From Fasciola hepatica (taxonomy: Eukaryota; Platyhelminthes; Trematoda; Plagiorchiida; Fasciolidae): DNA of 64,000 nt. Location: assembly GCA_948099385.1 (NCBI GenBank), contig CANUEZ040000014.1, forward strand, positions 1,612,001 to 1,676,000, given 5' to 3'. The position numbers and the translations under genes are program-made. Numbering within the stretch: the first letter of the stretch is position 1; each line of letters opens with the position of its first letter. Shown here one piece after another: positions 13,477 through 24,472 of the stretch. The notes beneath the pieces are model-generated. The model was not told where the DNA came from and did not search any database. It saw only the letters and a list, made by a program, of their open reading frames with translations.

Positions 13477-13803
13477 AATGCCTCTCACGTCATTTATCAG
13501 TTCACCTGCAGCTGCGATGACACCTACATAGAACTAGTCGTTGTCTCAGTCAAAGAATGGGGCAGCAGGTACTGAAGTGGTTAGTGAAGTGGATGAGTCG
13601 TCCTCCACCCGGACAACAGACGACGACGAGAAACCCGGCTTCATCGATCGCGAAAAACCTTGTGACCTTTCGTCATCGGATTGATCCGGGTCAAGCGTTC
13701 CGATTGATTGCTTTTTGTGAGGCTGTATTGATAAGTAGACTTAGGCCCCCACTGTGGGCATAGAAACTTCTGACCCACAATGTGTGCCTGCCGTGGCGGT
13801 AAC
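13477..13803 (+). pseudogene. GIY-YIG-type endonuclease tail of the Penelope-like element
   Basis: After the RT stop, another frame reads SHVIYQFTCSCDDTYI from about 13480, matching the start of the GIY-YIG nuclease of Penelope-like elements, including the CxC pair. The expected Gly-Arg-Thr after TYI is replaced by Glu-Leu-Val. The match resumes in a third frame at 13557-13763 (SSIAKNLV, then HRIDPGQAFRLI) and ends with RPPLW, a stop, and CLPW near 13796. At least two frameshifts disable it. These motifs identify the element as an endonuclease-bearing Penelope type. Confidence 0.8.
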
Positions 13804-16800
13804 CAATCAGGTTCACCGAATCGTTTCCTAATTTCGCTTCACACTATCTATTCCAGTGTTTTGCTCTGTGCTCCATTCGAACACGAATTCGCACATTTTA
13901 CGTACGCGATTAAGAAGATTGAAAGGAATGCTTGCTTCTCACAATTTATGTTTTCTATCTGTTTCGCTAAACATATTTTTCATTTCTCTCCAGTCACACA
14001 TCTTGAGGAAAACACCATACAAGCGGAGAACAACCGCATCAAGATCATTGATTGAGCAAGCCTAAATGTATATGAAAAAGAGTTTTCGATAATAGTATCA
14101 ATGTATATTTTCAATAAACGAGAAAAGTATTGAACAGAACACATGGTACACCATCTTTTTAGTGCCTAGCGGGCCTCGTTTGGTCCCAACACTGAATAAT
14201 ATTTTGATATCTTTATTTATTATTTGATGTTATAAAAACGATACATGAAACAGCCGCTAAGCCAGTACTCTGAGATCTTCAAAACAGTGCAGAATTAAAC
14301 GTCTTATAATCCGTACCACGGAACTTTCCGTGTGATACATTTGCTTATTCCCTTTAAATCCAAATCATACGTGTTTACAAACGAAGAACAGATCGTCAAG
14401 GAGAGAAACCTCGTTGTTTATACTCACTCAACTATTTCTTTGGAACTCAGTATACTAATTCAGTGTGCAGACACTTACTGGAACGCAGCCGTTAGCACTA
14501 CTGATCATGGCTGCAAACTGGAAACTCTGCGGCATTAAATACCTTTGTGTTCTCATCAATGAGTCGAAACCACTCAGTAAATGTGACCGAGACTTTCCGT
14601 GAAAATGACAAAGTTCCGAATAGGAGGTCGAAACTAGTCAGATATAGAGTCCGGATTGCGGCAGAAGCTGCTAGGAAACAAACTTTCGTTTGTCCGTTCT
14701 TCTTTCAAAAACTATTCACGTGGACTCCAAAACTTCCCCGAGTAGAATAAAATGACCACTAATGGGCCTTTGGCATACCAGGATGAAACATGTTTTCGAC
14801 CCTAAGCCGTCAAACTAGACATGGTAAACGGCTTTTCAAACATTGTGTTTGGCACATTCATGCAGCACAACTGGCCATGAGTAACCAAAAGCCGACCCAT
14901 CTGACAGAAGTTTGACGGGTATAGCTGACCTGCTAGTCGGAGTACCTATATTAGGTAAACTACTCTTCCTCACACCTTAAATTGCACTTGAGATAATACA
15001 CGGGGGTCGAAAATATAATGCTCATACAGCTGATCGAAACCGGTTAAACTTGCTCAGTCAGCTGGTCATTGTGTTGACTGGGGTCATAAATGAAATTCAA
15101 GCTTTGATTAACCGACTGCCATGACCCTTGACCCCTCTCACGCGCACAGCGTCAATTTTGGCCTCACTTCAAATAGGTCGAATTTCACTTTTTACTACTG
15201 GGGCAACTACCAGTAGTCAAACTTCAGATAAATATAGTTCATTGGAGGAAATTTCTTTTGGAAAATATCTCCGAACGAAGGGTCAGCGACATGACTGTTT
15301 GGTAATGTTCACTGCCAAAATGCTAGGTATGCCATCCGAATAGACAAACACGTGTATCAATCCTCCGATACCATCAGGATGGCCTACAGTTTGTCTGCAC
15401 TTGTTTGTTGCCATTAGAGAATAGTTTGGGAACTGCTACAGACATGGGGACTAAATAACACGTCATCTGGCGGCATTACCCTTATTCCACAATTAGCCGA
15501 ATTCAATTCGCATCTATAACAGACACTAGAATTGCTTTTCTAGCTCACTAACCTCTTCCCATTTAATTATTTCCTTCTTGGTCCCATGTTTCCACTCTCC
15601 CAATAGTTTGAAATAACATGACATTCAAGTGAGACGTCTTATGATTTGAGGATGATGACGTGGAATAAGAGTAACGTATTATATCACTTCGTTGCGTACC
15701 TTCATGGGAAAGTGAACCAGAGTTGTAGCATGTTACTGGAAATACCGAGTAGCCGTACTGCCGTACTACACCATCTAGATCATCTTTCCCAACTGACTTT
15801 ATCAATACTATTAAAAAACACTTTTTTACTACGGTTTTTAAGTATACGACGATGCCTGATATTTCTTGAAGAAGCCGCAATCAGTGTAACTCTGTTCACC
15901 AGGGAAATGATCAAATGGGACCAGAATACAGTCTTAGACGTCAAGGTTCGAACTTCACGATTGTGACCGTTTCAAAACCGCCTCCGTTCATGGTAATAAA
16001 CTACTCATTTTTCCCAGACACCCTTTTATTAGGTCGTTTCACTATATAGCCCTCTACCACTAAACCTGAAGGTGCGGAGTGGACTAACACTGAAAGTGTT
16101 GGTTCATCTGATGATCTATTAGGAGGATAAAGATCACACTTGTGAAGGCAAAAATTAGCTAAATATGACGTCTTTGATCCTCTATTCGAGGGTACTCTAG
16201 ATGAGATTTTCCTCCTGATGTTTACCAGCAATTTTACTACCGGAAGTTGTTTGAGAAGAATAAATTACAACTCGACCAGTGTGAAGTGAAACTCGAATTA
16301 CTAGAGAGACTACTCCCATTTCTCAATCTTCCTCATTATGGCCGAGTTTGAAGATCAGTGTATGAAAATACAACGTCAGTAAGTTAAAATAAACGTCCTA
16401 GACGGACGCATACTCGTCCATATGCATTACAAGCATCCACCCGTTAGTTACCCGATCCGGCTATTCAAAAGATGAGCCCATTGTAGCTCATTTGGAAAAG
16501 GTAACACCTCTTACTGTGTTTGATCTATCAATGCATACTGATCACGTGGTACAAACCAAACAAATTTTTCATCCGTTATCAGTATCTTTCATCTCATTTT
16601 GCGGTTATTACTTCTGTCATTTTTATTTGCGCTTTTATCAGGAGCTTCTGATAAACTAGATCCAAAATTGACTGGAAGAACATGAAGGGAGAAAAGCGAA
16701 AAAAACAAGATTTCATTTTCAAAACTTTCTATTCTCTAGCCGAATGCTAGTCTCAGACATATAATAAAAATCTTATAAATTAAGTCACCATAAGAATACC

Positions 16801-17218
16801 ACTAGCTGGGGCTTAAATTGGAGATGCATAGTAGCTGATCTCTTGAAAATGATAAACAGCAAGATAAATTTTTTATCCATAAATGAATAGTCGTGATCAT
16901 ACGAGAGCAGTAAAAAATATTTTTGATTTTATGCCGTCGGACTGCGGTTTGCTTTACTGAAAATATCTGCAACAGCTAGTGTATTACCGATTACTTTCAA
17001 AAAACCTTGATATTTCAAAATGACTCTTTTTGCTTCGTGTCACTATATACGCTGTTTTATACTACGAGATTGTACATTGCTTTATTCCGTGTATATGAAA
17101 TAATACACGATGTTCTATACAGTTGTGGTTTTTTTAATTCTCAGCAGTTCTTCGTGGGGTTCCGCCTATTTAATACGTTCGATATTATATTTGGCATTGC
17201 TAAAAAGAACAAAACCAT
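13804..17218. other. No recognisable gene
   Basis: Short open frames only on both strands. An AATAAA-type motif lies at about 14113, which could in principle serve the upstream element, but I have no evidence of use. No terminal repeat of the neighbouring elements is evident by eye. Confidence 0.45.
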
Positions 17219-17990
17219 GGTTACTTCTGAAATGGGACCTCTTTACGTAAATTCTACATCCCGACAATTTAAGGACTACGTGGGACTTTTCGAAATTTGG
17301 TGTGTGACGGGAATTCATCTGGATGATGAGTAGAAAACGGCAGTTTTTTCTTCCTTCCATTGGAAAGGATGCAGAGTCAAGTAAAAGAAATATCTTTTCC
17401 TGCTAATCCTATCGGTGTGCAATACAATAAGCTAGAAACCGGTATTTTACCATTTTTCAGGTCATTCAATTCCGTTGCCGCTCGAAGTGCCAAATTCCGC
17501 TGCCTTGCAGGATACGAAACCCAAAAGATACTTGACTTCATTATTGGTCTGCACTCACAGGTGGCAAAGCGCGAGTACGACGTCTATGCAGTCGCTGGAT
17601 GTCTGGAAATAACCTACCCGATTTGCAACAAATTCAGCTACTTAAAGCTGATCAAACTTTCCAGCTTATCCGTAGAATTTTTGTGAATTGTCAGGACGTG
17701 AAAGCTGTAACCTCTGTATTGGAGTCAGTATTGCTCAACTCTTCCAAATAACCAGGCGATTGACGCACCCGAATTTTGTCACATTTGAACAAGCTAATTG
17801 GTTGTCATGGAAATCAGACTCCAATTCAACGGAATACATTATTAAAGGTTCGAATTTGGGAAATTGCATTTCACGTGATTAGCTTCATTCCCCGTTTTAT
17901 ATGTCTCTATAGACAAGCTAAATGTTGTACCTGGGGTAAGGTTGGTCACATTAAAAGTGTTTTTAGAAGTAGTCAGGAATCTCGATTGAC
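17219..17990 (+). pseudogene. Gypsy G0 gag remnant
   Basis: A gag-like capsid region is visible as FKDYVGLFEIWCVTGI near 17270-17320, and then, after stops and a frame change, as RSAKFRCLAGYETQKILDF (17485-17545) and HSQVAKREYDV (17554-17586). A degenerate zinc knuckle (AKCCTWGKVGHIKSVFRSS) follows at about 17920-17976, in which the last Cys is replaced by Phe. These correspond to the capsid and nucleocapsid of a Gypsy gag. At least three interruptions are present, so no product is expected. Confidence 0.65.
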
Positions 17991-18084
17991 GATTCCCTTG
18001 TAATCTGACTTTCCTCCACTTGAGGATAGTATTTCGAAAATTGCGATAGCTATTTCATCCGTGTTAACCAGACACTATCTACAC

Positions 18085-18340
18085 CTGAGGGTGGAAGACA
18101 CACTTTTGTTGTTGACACTGGAAGTGTGGAATCAATAATTCTTTTTTATCCCATTGCAAATATTATTCGTAGCAGAAAGACTATTCAAAGAATTAACGGG
18201 CACAAACTTTCACTTATCGGTTCTTGCGTGGTTTCAGTTCAGTTATGTGATTCTGATTCTATTGAATGTGATTTTCGGCTTCTGATTCAGGACCTTCAGT
18301 TCTCAGTTAGAAAATTCGAGAATTGCACTATAGTGTAACT
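18085..18340 (+). pseudogene. Gypsy G0 retropepsin remnant
   Basis: The frame GRHTFVVDTGSVESII at about 18091-18138 contains the DTGS active-site motif of retroviral-type aspartic proteases, with the usual hydrophobic residues before it. The remainder (to about 18335) is open but weakly conserved and needs a frame change. The position between the gag knuckle and the RT is as expected. Confidence 0.7.
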
Positions 18341-18549
18341 TTCTTAACGTCTTCACCTAATTAATAAGATAAACCAAGTCTCGTTTAATGATATTCTCAG
18401 GTTGCTGGTGGGATGCACGTTCCTGGAGTAAGGTTAGAAATATCCGGCGATTCCACTTTTCTAAAGCGCAAAATAACTCCGTTTTGGTTCGAGAGAACCC
18501 GTCTGCCAAGCACAGCAGTCTATTTGTGAGCGCGGGATCGTTATCCCTG

Positions 18550-19100
18550 TGGAATCATCTAACTGGGCCACACCGATTGTCGCTCCGTAAAAGGCTGATG
18601 GAAAGACACCACGGATTTGCGGTGACTACCGATTGACACTGAATAAGTGCCCATTGTAGCGTACATACACAACTAGAGAACCTGAAGACTTTCTCTATTG
18701 ACTTGCAGGATCTAGCCCATGTTTAAAAATTGACTCAGGAGATGCATACTTGCACGTACACCTGGATTAGGAATCCAGTGCGCTAACGACCATCAAGACA
18801 TTTTTCTGTTTATTCCGATACAACCTTTTGTCTTAATATCTTGCCTGCTATTTTCAACAGTCTCTTAACCATATTGTGCGAGGTCTTGGGGGTTTTGAGG
18901 CATACAAAGCTGACAATGCTGTCTGTGGTTCCACTCGAGCTATACGTGAATATCATCTTTGTTGCTTGCTGAAACTGATCATTAGGTCTAAAGTTTCTAA
19001 TAACCCAAACAAGTGTATTTTTGTTGTCATAGAATTTTCTTGTCTAGGTTACATTAATAATGCTAAAGGTTCCTCTTCGAATCCAGCCCCGTTCATTGAC
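18550..19100 (+). pseudogene. Gypsy G0 reverse transcriptase remnant
   Basis: One frame reads WATPIVAP, a stop, then KADGKTPRICGDYRLTLNKC at about 18567-18652. Next come KIDSGDAYLHVHLD (about 18728-18770; first catalytic Asp) and TTIKTFFCLFRYNLL (about 18790-18835). The YxDD box is YKAD at 18903-18914, so one of the two catalytic Asp residues is lost, and the sequence continues into VCGSTR. Several in-frame stops are present. The order and spacing of motifs are normal for Ty3/Gypsy RT. Confidence 0.83.
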
Positions 19101-19680
19101 GTTTCTTCTCCCACAAACATTCATGAATTATCTTCTATTCTTGGTGGTCTTTAGTACTACGCTCTTTTTATCCCAGATTTCTCTGAACAAGCCAGTTGTC
19201 TGTTTGATATTCTGTCCACCAGTTCCTTCTTTTGGAATCAGGTTCATGAAGGAACTATCTCACCTACCATCCGGCGTTGTTCTTCAATCATTTTCTCCGA
19301 AATATCATTCAGCTGTTATTGCTCATATATCTTCCACTGGCATAGGTGCTTTCCTTGAACAATGCGAGCTGCCTGTCATTTGCATTTTAAGGAGGCTCAC
19401 CAAAACTTAACACGGGTATTCACAAACGCAAAGAGAAGCCTTGGCAGTTTACTGGGTCATCATCTTTTAATTAACAGTTAACTGGTCAAAAGTCCACCGT
19501 AGTAACTGACCGTGAGACATTACAGTTCGTCTATCACCCGCATCATTCATTGTTCAAATCTTCAGCGGGGAAGTTTCATCAGTGGAGTGTTGCACACAGC
19601 TCATATAATTGTGATATTCTGCATCATAGTGCTAAATACATACCGCACGCTGATATTCTATCTCGAATGCCACGTTCATC
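19100..19680 (+). pseudogene. Gypsy G0 RT connection and RNase H remnant
   Basis: NIHELSSILGGL, then YYALFIPDFSEQASCLF (about 19117-19200), is the conserved segment after the RT thumb. STGIGAFLEQ (about 19333-19365) and YSQTQREALAVYW (about 19417-19455) are RNase H motifs, and VVTDRETLQFVYHP follows near 19498-19545. The domain ends with IPHADILSRMP at about 19640-19675, the usual Ty3/Gypsy RNase H terminus. Two frame changes and one internal stop separate the pieces. The third catalytic Asp (TDRE) is retained. Confidence 0.8.
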
Positions 19681-19829
19681 TCAACCACCAGTCAATCATG
19701 ACTGGTTGTTGATCTAACCGCTACCAGAGCAGCGTGAAGACCTTGCAAGCGATACAAATCGTATTTTGCTCCGGTGATTTCAGCATTACGTCTTGGTTGA
19801 AAGTTGAGCAAAATGCTGTGATTACCGAT

Positions 19830-20370
19830 TTCTGCGGTCATCGTGACGATTTATCGATCACCCCAGATGAATGGATGTGTCCTACCGATATTGCGGTCAC
19901 TCTTCCGACATTTCATCCCGTAGTATTGGCCGATTTCCATTCTGGACATTTGGGTGCCGACAAAATGGAGTCACTGGCGCGAGTCACTTGCTGGTGACCG
20001 GAACTGCATGCCGATATCGTACCTACAGCCAAAAACTGTAATCAGTGCTTACATAGGAAATATTCAAAAAATTCAAATTGGCTTCCGTGGCCAGTGCCCT
20101 GCGAATCGTGGCAATGGGTAAATGTGGACTACTCCAGATCCTTCTTGGGTAAAACCTAGGCTTTAATGGTCATCGATGCTTTTCCCTGCTGGCAACAGCT
20201 GCAATAAACAACTTTGTTTACGGCAGAATTCACACAGAGTGTCCTCAGAAAACGTTAAGTCTCCTCCATGCAAGTAAGTGACAATGGCACATATTTCACT
20301 GATAAACTTTCCGATGGGTAATTGAAAGGTCTTGGCTGCACACATGAGTACACTGCTTCCCATCACCACA
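19830..20370 (+). pseudogene. Gypsy G0 integrase zinc finger and core remnant
   Basis: The HHCC finger is intact as FHSGHLGADKMESLARV and then CNQCLHRK (about 19935-20060). The core begins with SWQWVNVDYS (first catalytic Asp, about 20109-20135) and VIDAF (about 20167). The second Asp is in VSDNGTYFTDK at about 20270-20302. The region carrying the catalytic Glu is not recognisable after 20330. The last 90 bp falls in the left arm of the inverted repeat. Confidence 0.78.
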
Positions 20371-21033
20371 GCCTAATGGCCACTTAGTACTCCGGATACC
20401 AGGCACTAACTAGATCCCGAGAATGGTATAAGGAAGGATCAACATGTCAAAGGTCCCGACGCCTGCAAAAAGACGGTATAAGTCAGTGGAATAAGTGAAG
20501 GACAGTTTGTATTGAAACAAAGCCGATCATGTTTATGTTTTAGAGCGACACCGGACGTCATACTAGCTAAGGGAGCTGGAAGTTCAACCGTCCGCAAGCA
20601 GAATAGTCAAAAGTGTGTTCGTCGATTGGCGGAAACCAGGTGTCCTCACAGCAAGCAGACATAAGAAGCACAGCCCCGTGACATCGAACAACATACAAAC
20701 AGCCTAGAGCTAAGCTTTAATTCGTTATGTTTGTCTTAGGTAATTTTTGGTCACGAATTTGCACATTCAAACTACACAGTCTTCTCCAAGTCGCTACAAA
20801 CTTGAAGAGAATTTTGTACGCACTCTTAAGGGTGCAATTCATTCTGCGATTCGCCATATATTTTTGAACCTGATAGTGCCATTGGCAACTTTCTTATGCA
20901 ATATTGTAAAGCTGCACATACTGCTATTGGTAAAATTCATTCTCAGGTATTTAAATGTCATGGTTTGATAATCATTTTTGAGGGTATTTGGAAAGCTGAT
21001 ATCAGTTATTTCATAGGTGATGATTTACGACCA
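20278..21033 (+). repeat. Left arm of a large inverted repeat
   Basis: This 756-bp segment is the reverse complement of 21961-22716. Paired positions add up to 42994 at the outer edge, at an internal start codon (20747 and 22247) and at the inner edge, so the arms are the same length without net gaps. Only isolated substitutions are seen (for example near 20382 and 20436). The arm covers the integrase core end and the pol C-terminal region of Gypsy G0, including FLMQYCKAAHTAIGKIHSQV at about 20890-20950. Confidence 0.95.
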
Positions 21034-21960
21034 GCGGACGTATTGGACGATCGACGGCCACTATTTTTACCTAGATCATTTTGTAACAGCTCCTGGCTGA
21101 CACATAAATGTCAAACATTCAAAATGCAATTGCGAGTTTAGAGATTGTGTGCGTCTTGTTTATGTATGGGCATCTGTTATAAGGTCTGCTATCAGGTTGA
21201 TAGCCACTGCCCAGTATCTCATCTCGTTCAGATACCGATTTCACTACTAGACATAGGTAGTTTTTCCTCCCTAATCGAATCACCATTCGTTATCGCCACA
21301 TGAAGAGGCTTACAGTTAGGTGCAATTGTACCCCAAAGTACTTACCAACATCCAGCACAGTTAGACCCCAAAGGACCTAGCTGAGAATTCCCAAAATCTT
21401 ATATGATATGGGTGGCTTTCGTCATACATTCAATAAGGTACTCAACAGGTCAATCACCCCCTGGTCAAACTCTTTGACGGGTGAGAAATTCGGTGCAGTA
21501 TGGAATGGACTGAACCGGCTGAACCTTGGGAAGAAATACTGAGAACTGAGAACTCCATGAATGCATTGAACGTAGCGTAATATTCCTTGTGCTCAGAATC
21601 ACGTATGGTACATTGTGTATTATAATAGAGAGAATACAGTAAAGCAAAAGAGACACAGTCACTCTTGAATATCTTATCCACCGCAAGCTGAACTAAAGTG
21701 GGGGAGTTTGTAATCTCTTCGTGGTAATGAACAAATTATTCAGATCTTCGGATAGTTTGTTATTCCATGGGATTCCTGGATTCAGACTTATCTAAATCAG
21801 AATAACCAGTCGGTGCAACAACGATTAGTGGAAAAACATCAGACTGACCTTCTTCGTTGAAATCTACCCAATTAGCTTGACGCCTATGACTGGATAAATC
21901 ATCTGAATACAAAGTAGTGACCACCCCGTTTCCGCTGCGCCAAACGACAATCCCGTTCTC
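21034..21960. other. Spacer between the inverted-repeat arms
   Basis: The 927-bp spacer is not itself symmetrical. Its right 200 bp (21760-21960) continue the minus-strand pol reading frame from the right arm. Its left 100 bp (21034-21141) differ from that continuation, so the two copies diverge sharply at the inner arm edges. The purine stretch AAAGTGGGGGAGT at about 21693-21705, followed by TTGTAAT, resembles a polypurine tract and LTR edge on the plus strand, but no matching second LTR was found. Confidence 0.7.
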
Positions 21961-22250
21961 CGGGCGTAAATCATCACCTCTGAAATAACTGATATCAGCT
22001 TTCCAAATACCCTCAAAAATGATTATCAAACCATGACATTTAAATACCTGAGAATGAATTTTACCAATAGCAGTATGTGCAGCTTTACAATATTGCATAA
22101 GAAAGTTGCCAATGGCACTATCAGGTTCAAAAATATATGGCGAATCGCAGAATGAATTGCACCCTTAAGAGTGCGTACAAAATTCTCTTCAAGTTTGTAG
22201 CGACTTGGAGAAGACTGTGTAGTTTGAATGTGCAAATTCGTGACCAAAAA
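21760..22250 (-). pseudogene. Gypsy pol C-terminal fragment in the right arm
   Basis: This is the minus-strand counterpart of the left-arm pol C-terminus, but it reads on beyond the arm. After GDDLRP (shared) it continues for about 65 residues, including SGNGVVTTLYSDDLSSHRRQ, before the stop at 21760. That pattern fits the end of CsRn1-type pol proteins. The right copy therefore preserves more of the 3' end than the left copy, so the two arms are not a simple fold-back of one DNA end. Confidence 0.6.
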
Positions 22251-22716
22251 TTACCTAAGACAAACATAACGAATTAAAGCTTAGCTCTAGGCTGTTTGTA
22301 TGTTGTTCGATGTCACGGGGCTGTGCTTCTTATGTCTGCTTGCTGTGAGGACACCTGGTTTCCGCCAATCGACGAACACACTTTTGACTATTCTGCTTGC
22401 GGACGGTTGAACTTCCAGCTCCCTTAGCTAGTATGACGTCCGGTGTCGCTCTAAAACATAAACATGATCGGCTTTGTTTCAATACAAACTGTCCTTCACT
22501 TATTCCACTGACTTATACCGTCTTTTTGCAGGCGTCGGGACCTTTGACATGTTGATCCTTCCTTATGCCATTCTCGGGATCTAGTTAGTGCCTGGTATCC
22601 GGAGTACTAAGAGGCCATTAGGCTGTGGTGATGGGAAGCAGTGTACTCATGTGTGCAGCCAAGACCTTTCAATTACCCATCGGAAAGTTTATCAGTGAAA
22701 TGTGTGTCATTGTCAG
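21961..22716 (-). repeat. Right arm of the large inverted repeat
   Basis: This is the reverse complement of 20278-21033 with a few substitutions and no net gaps. The outer edge is sharp: matching stops at about TGTCAGT (22711-22717), beyond which the two flanks are unrelated. Confidence 0.95.
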
Positions 22717-24050
22717 TAGGTAGCACAAACTGGACTCCCTCATTTACGGGACTACTTTTCAGCGTGTGCTACTTGCTTTTGCATGGTGTGTAGACGAGAT
22801 CATTGCTGATAGGGTGTATTTTGTAAAGGCCACCTTCAGAGACCAGTTAATGGTGTGCGCCGGAAAGTTTTGTCGTAATTTGTGTTTGCTTTCATTGCGT
22901 GCACGAGAGGTACTTATAAACAAGGGATAGATGGGGATAGTAAGACCAATTCAGATGCTCTCCTCTAGGAAGACTGCCCGGAAAAAGCGCGTAGACTGTG
23001 CTAATTAACTGTGTGGGACTGTAAGTGTATGCAAGTCCTGGCAGCCGTCTACAATGCGGAAACGTGTATGAAAGAGAAGTATACAATTGCAACATCCATA
23101 TTCATTGAAAAACTCTTTTGCTTATCTCCATGTACTTTCTGACTAATTTTGGATTGCCACCTCCAACCTTATTCGTGCTGACAATGTTTGGTGGTCGACA
23201 ATTATTCTACGCTTGACGAACTTACTTTTTCTTTTTATGATCGTGCTTTCTTACTGGGATTACTTTGCTTATATCTGGTATGGTAGTGAGTCGCACTGAC
23301 TCGACACAGCTTTGTTTTATTACGGCTCGGTTTCACTATATCGCTCACGTCGACTGATCGTAGAAGTTCAGTTCAGTTACGTTGATTTTCGGCTGCCACT
23401 CTCAAAAAATTGTTTTTACACCCGAACAAGAGTAGAGAACTCATTATTCTTGTTTCGACTTCAGGACTGGTATTTACTATTTACTCTTTTTGGCTAACCT
23501 ATCCCTCTTTAGGGAATTTTGTTCTATTTTGACTAGCTTTTTGGCTGGGTAGTGTAGGTACCTGTACAATTCCGACTTTTTCCATGATTCTCAACGTCCC
23601 TTGATGCAACACTCCTTTGTCCTACTGACGTTTTAATGTAAAACACACACTCACCTTCTTGAACATCACCACCGCGCAATACAAAAGGGCTGTCAATAAA
23701 CCTTTCATTCTGGCACGGTCTCATCTTCTGATTTGGAGTGTCTTGGAATTATATCGGTCGGAACTAACTGTGAGAAACAAAACATTTTGGAATCTCCCAC
23801 GGCATCACTTGGCACTTCTCTCAATACCATCCTGTTCTGTTCAGCGAATGGCTGTCAGACCGAACTGAACTGAAAACATTGGCGGATATTGGCTCTTTGA
23901 TCACAAGAACAGCGAACAACTGTGAGTTTGTTTCACACCTTTTGTTTCATTTTAATTTCTAATGTACATACCCTTTTGGCCTTTTTATCACAGCACGCTC
24001 CTCCGCCCATCTTAGTTTGCTAGTGTCGTCCTAGATATTGTGGACATTAA
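22717..24050. other. No recognisable gene
   Basis: No domain, tandem repeat or terminal repeat could be recognised on either strand. Confidence 0.4.
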
Positions 24051-24472
24051 TTCAGAGTACCATATAGATAGAGTAGTACGCTTCAATAGTGACCGAGGCT
24101 CACTGTCAAAGGCATGATCGTCTTTGTACTTATATTGCTACTTTTCTATAGTGCAGTGGAGTTTTCAGAGCTTAAGGTCACTAAAGTTAACTTCTCGGTT
24201 TCCTTAATAAACGCGTCATTCGGTCCTTTGTACTGCTTGGATCACCTGCACCTTACTCCAATGCTCGGCACCGTACGAATATGCTAACCAAAAAGGTATT
24301 CTCCACGATCCGTGAGAACGAGAAGGCGACTGGTAGAGAAAGTGGCTAGCGCGTGTTCGGGATCGTGCGTGAGAGCATGCGCAAGAGCAGCGGTCAAACG
24401 GCAACCGAGCTTGGCAGCCAGCGTTAAGTCAAATAATAAACGTGATTAAAGCATGAACGAATATGGCAGTCG
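24050..24472 (-). repeat. Possible 3' LTR of Gypsy G1
   Basis: On the minus strand a purine-rich stretch ending GGGAGGAGGCCCT (about 24474-24486) is followed at 24472 by TGTAGCGACTGCC, which looks like a polypurine tract followed by an LTR starting with TG. The far LTR boundary is not identified and no second LTR copy was found in the window, so the extent is a guess. Confidence 0.3.

Larger units (their letters stand above)
11322..13803 (+). mobile_element. Penelope-like retroelement, decayed
   Basis: The protein signatures follow the order typical of Penelope-like elements: an N-terminal region, the DKGxGVVIM block, GxPKIxKP, the DVxSLFTxVP motif, the GVA..SPL block, YVDD, then a GIY-YIG-type tail and the terminal xLPW motif near 13790-13796. 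Together these would form one protein of roughly 800 residues, but the reading frame is broken by at least two stop codons (about 11895 and 12522) and by frameshifts near 12395 and between the RT and the nuclease. I did not find the flanking terminal repeats. Such elements are known to prime from DNA ends or nicks using RT plus endonuclease; this copy cannot make the full protein. Confidence 0.88.
17219..21033 (+). mobile_element. Ty3/Gypsy element G0 (CsRn1/Kobel-like), decayed
   Basis: Translated remnants occur in the canonical Ty3/Gypsy order on the plus strand: gag core (about 17.22-17.7 kb), zinc knuckle (17.91-17.98), protease (18.09), RT (18.55-18.95), RNase H (19.1-19.68), integrase zinc finger (19.93-20.05), integrase core (20.1-20.3) and the pol C-terminus (20.85-21.03). 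Every domain has stops or frameshifts. The zinc knuckle type and the RT and RNase H wording are closest to the CsRn1/Kobel group of flatworms; this is recollection of family patterns, not a search. I could not identify LTRs. The 3' end merges into the inverted repeat described separately. Confidence 0.82.

Noticed and set aside
21690..21710. Polypurine tract and LTR start of Gypsy G0
   Set aside because: The motif looks right on the plus strand, but it lies between inverted copies, and the right-arm pol stop at 21760 is on the opposite strand; no paired LTR was found.
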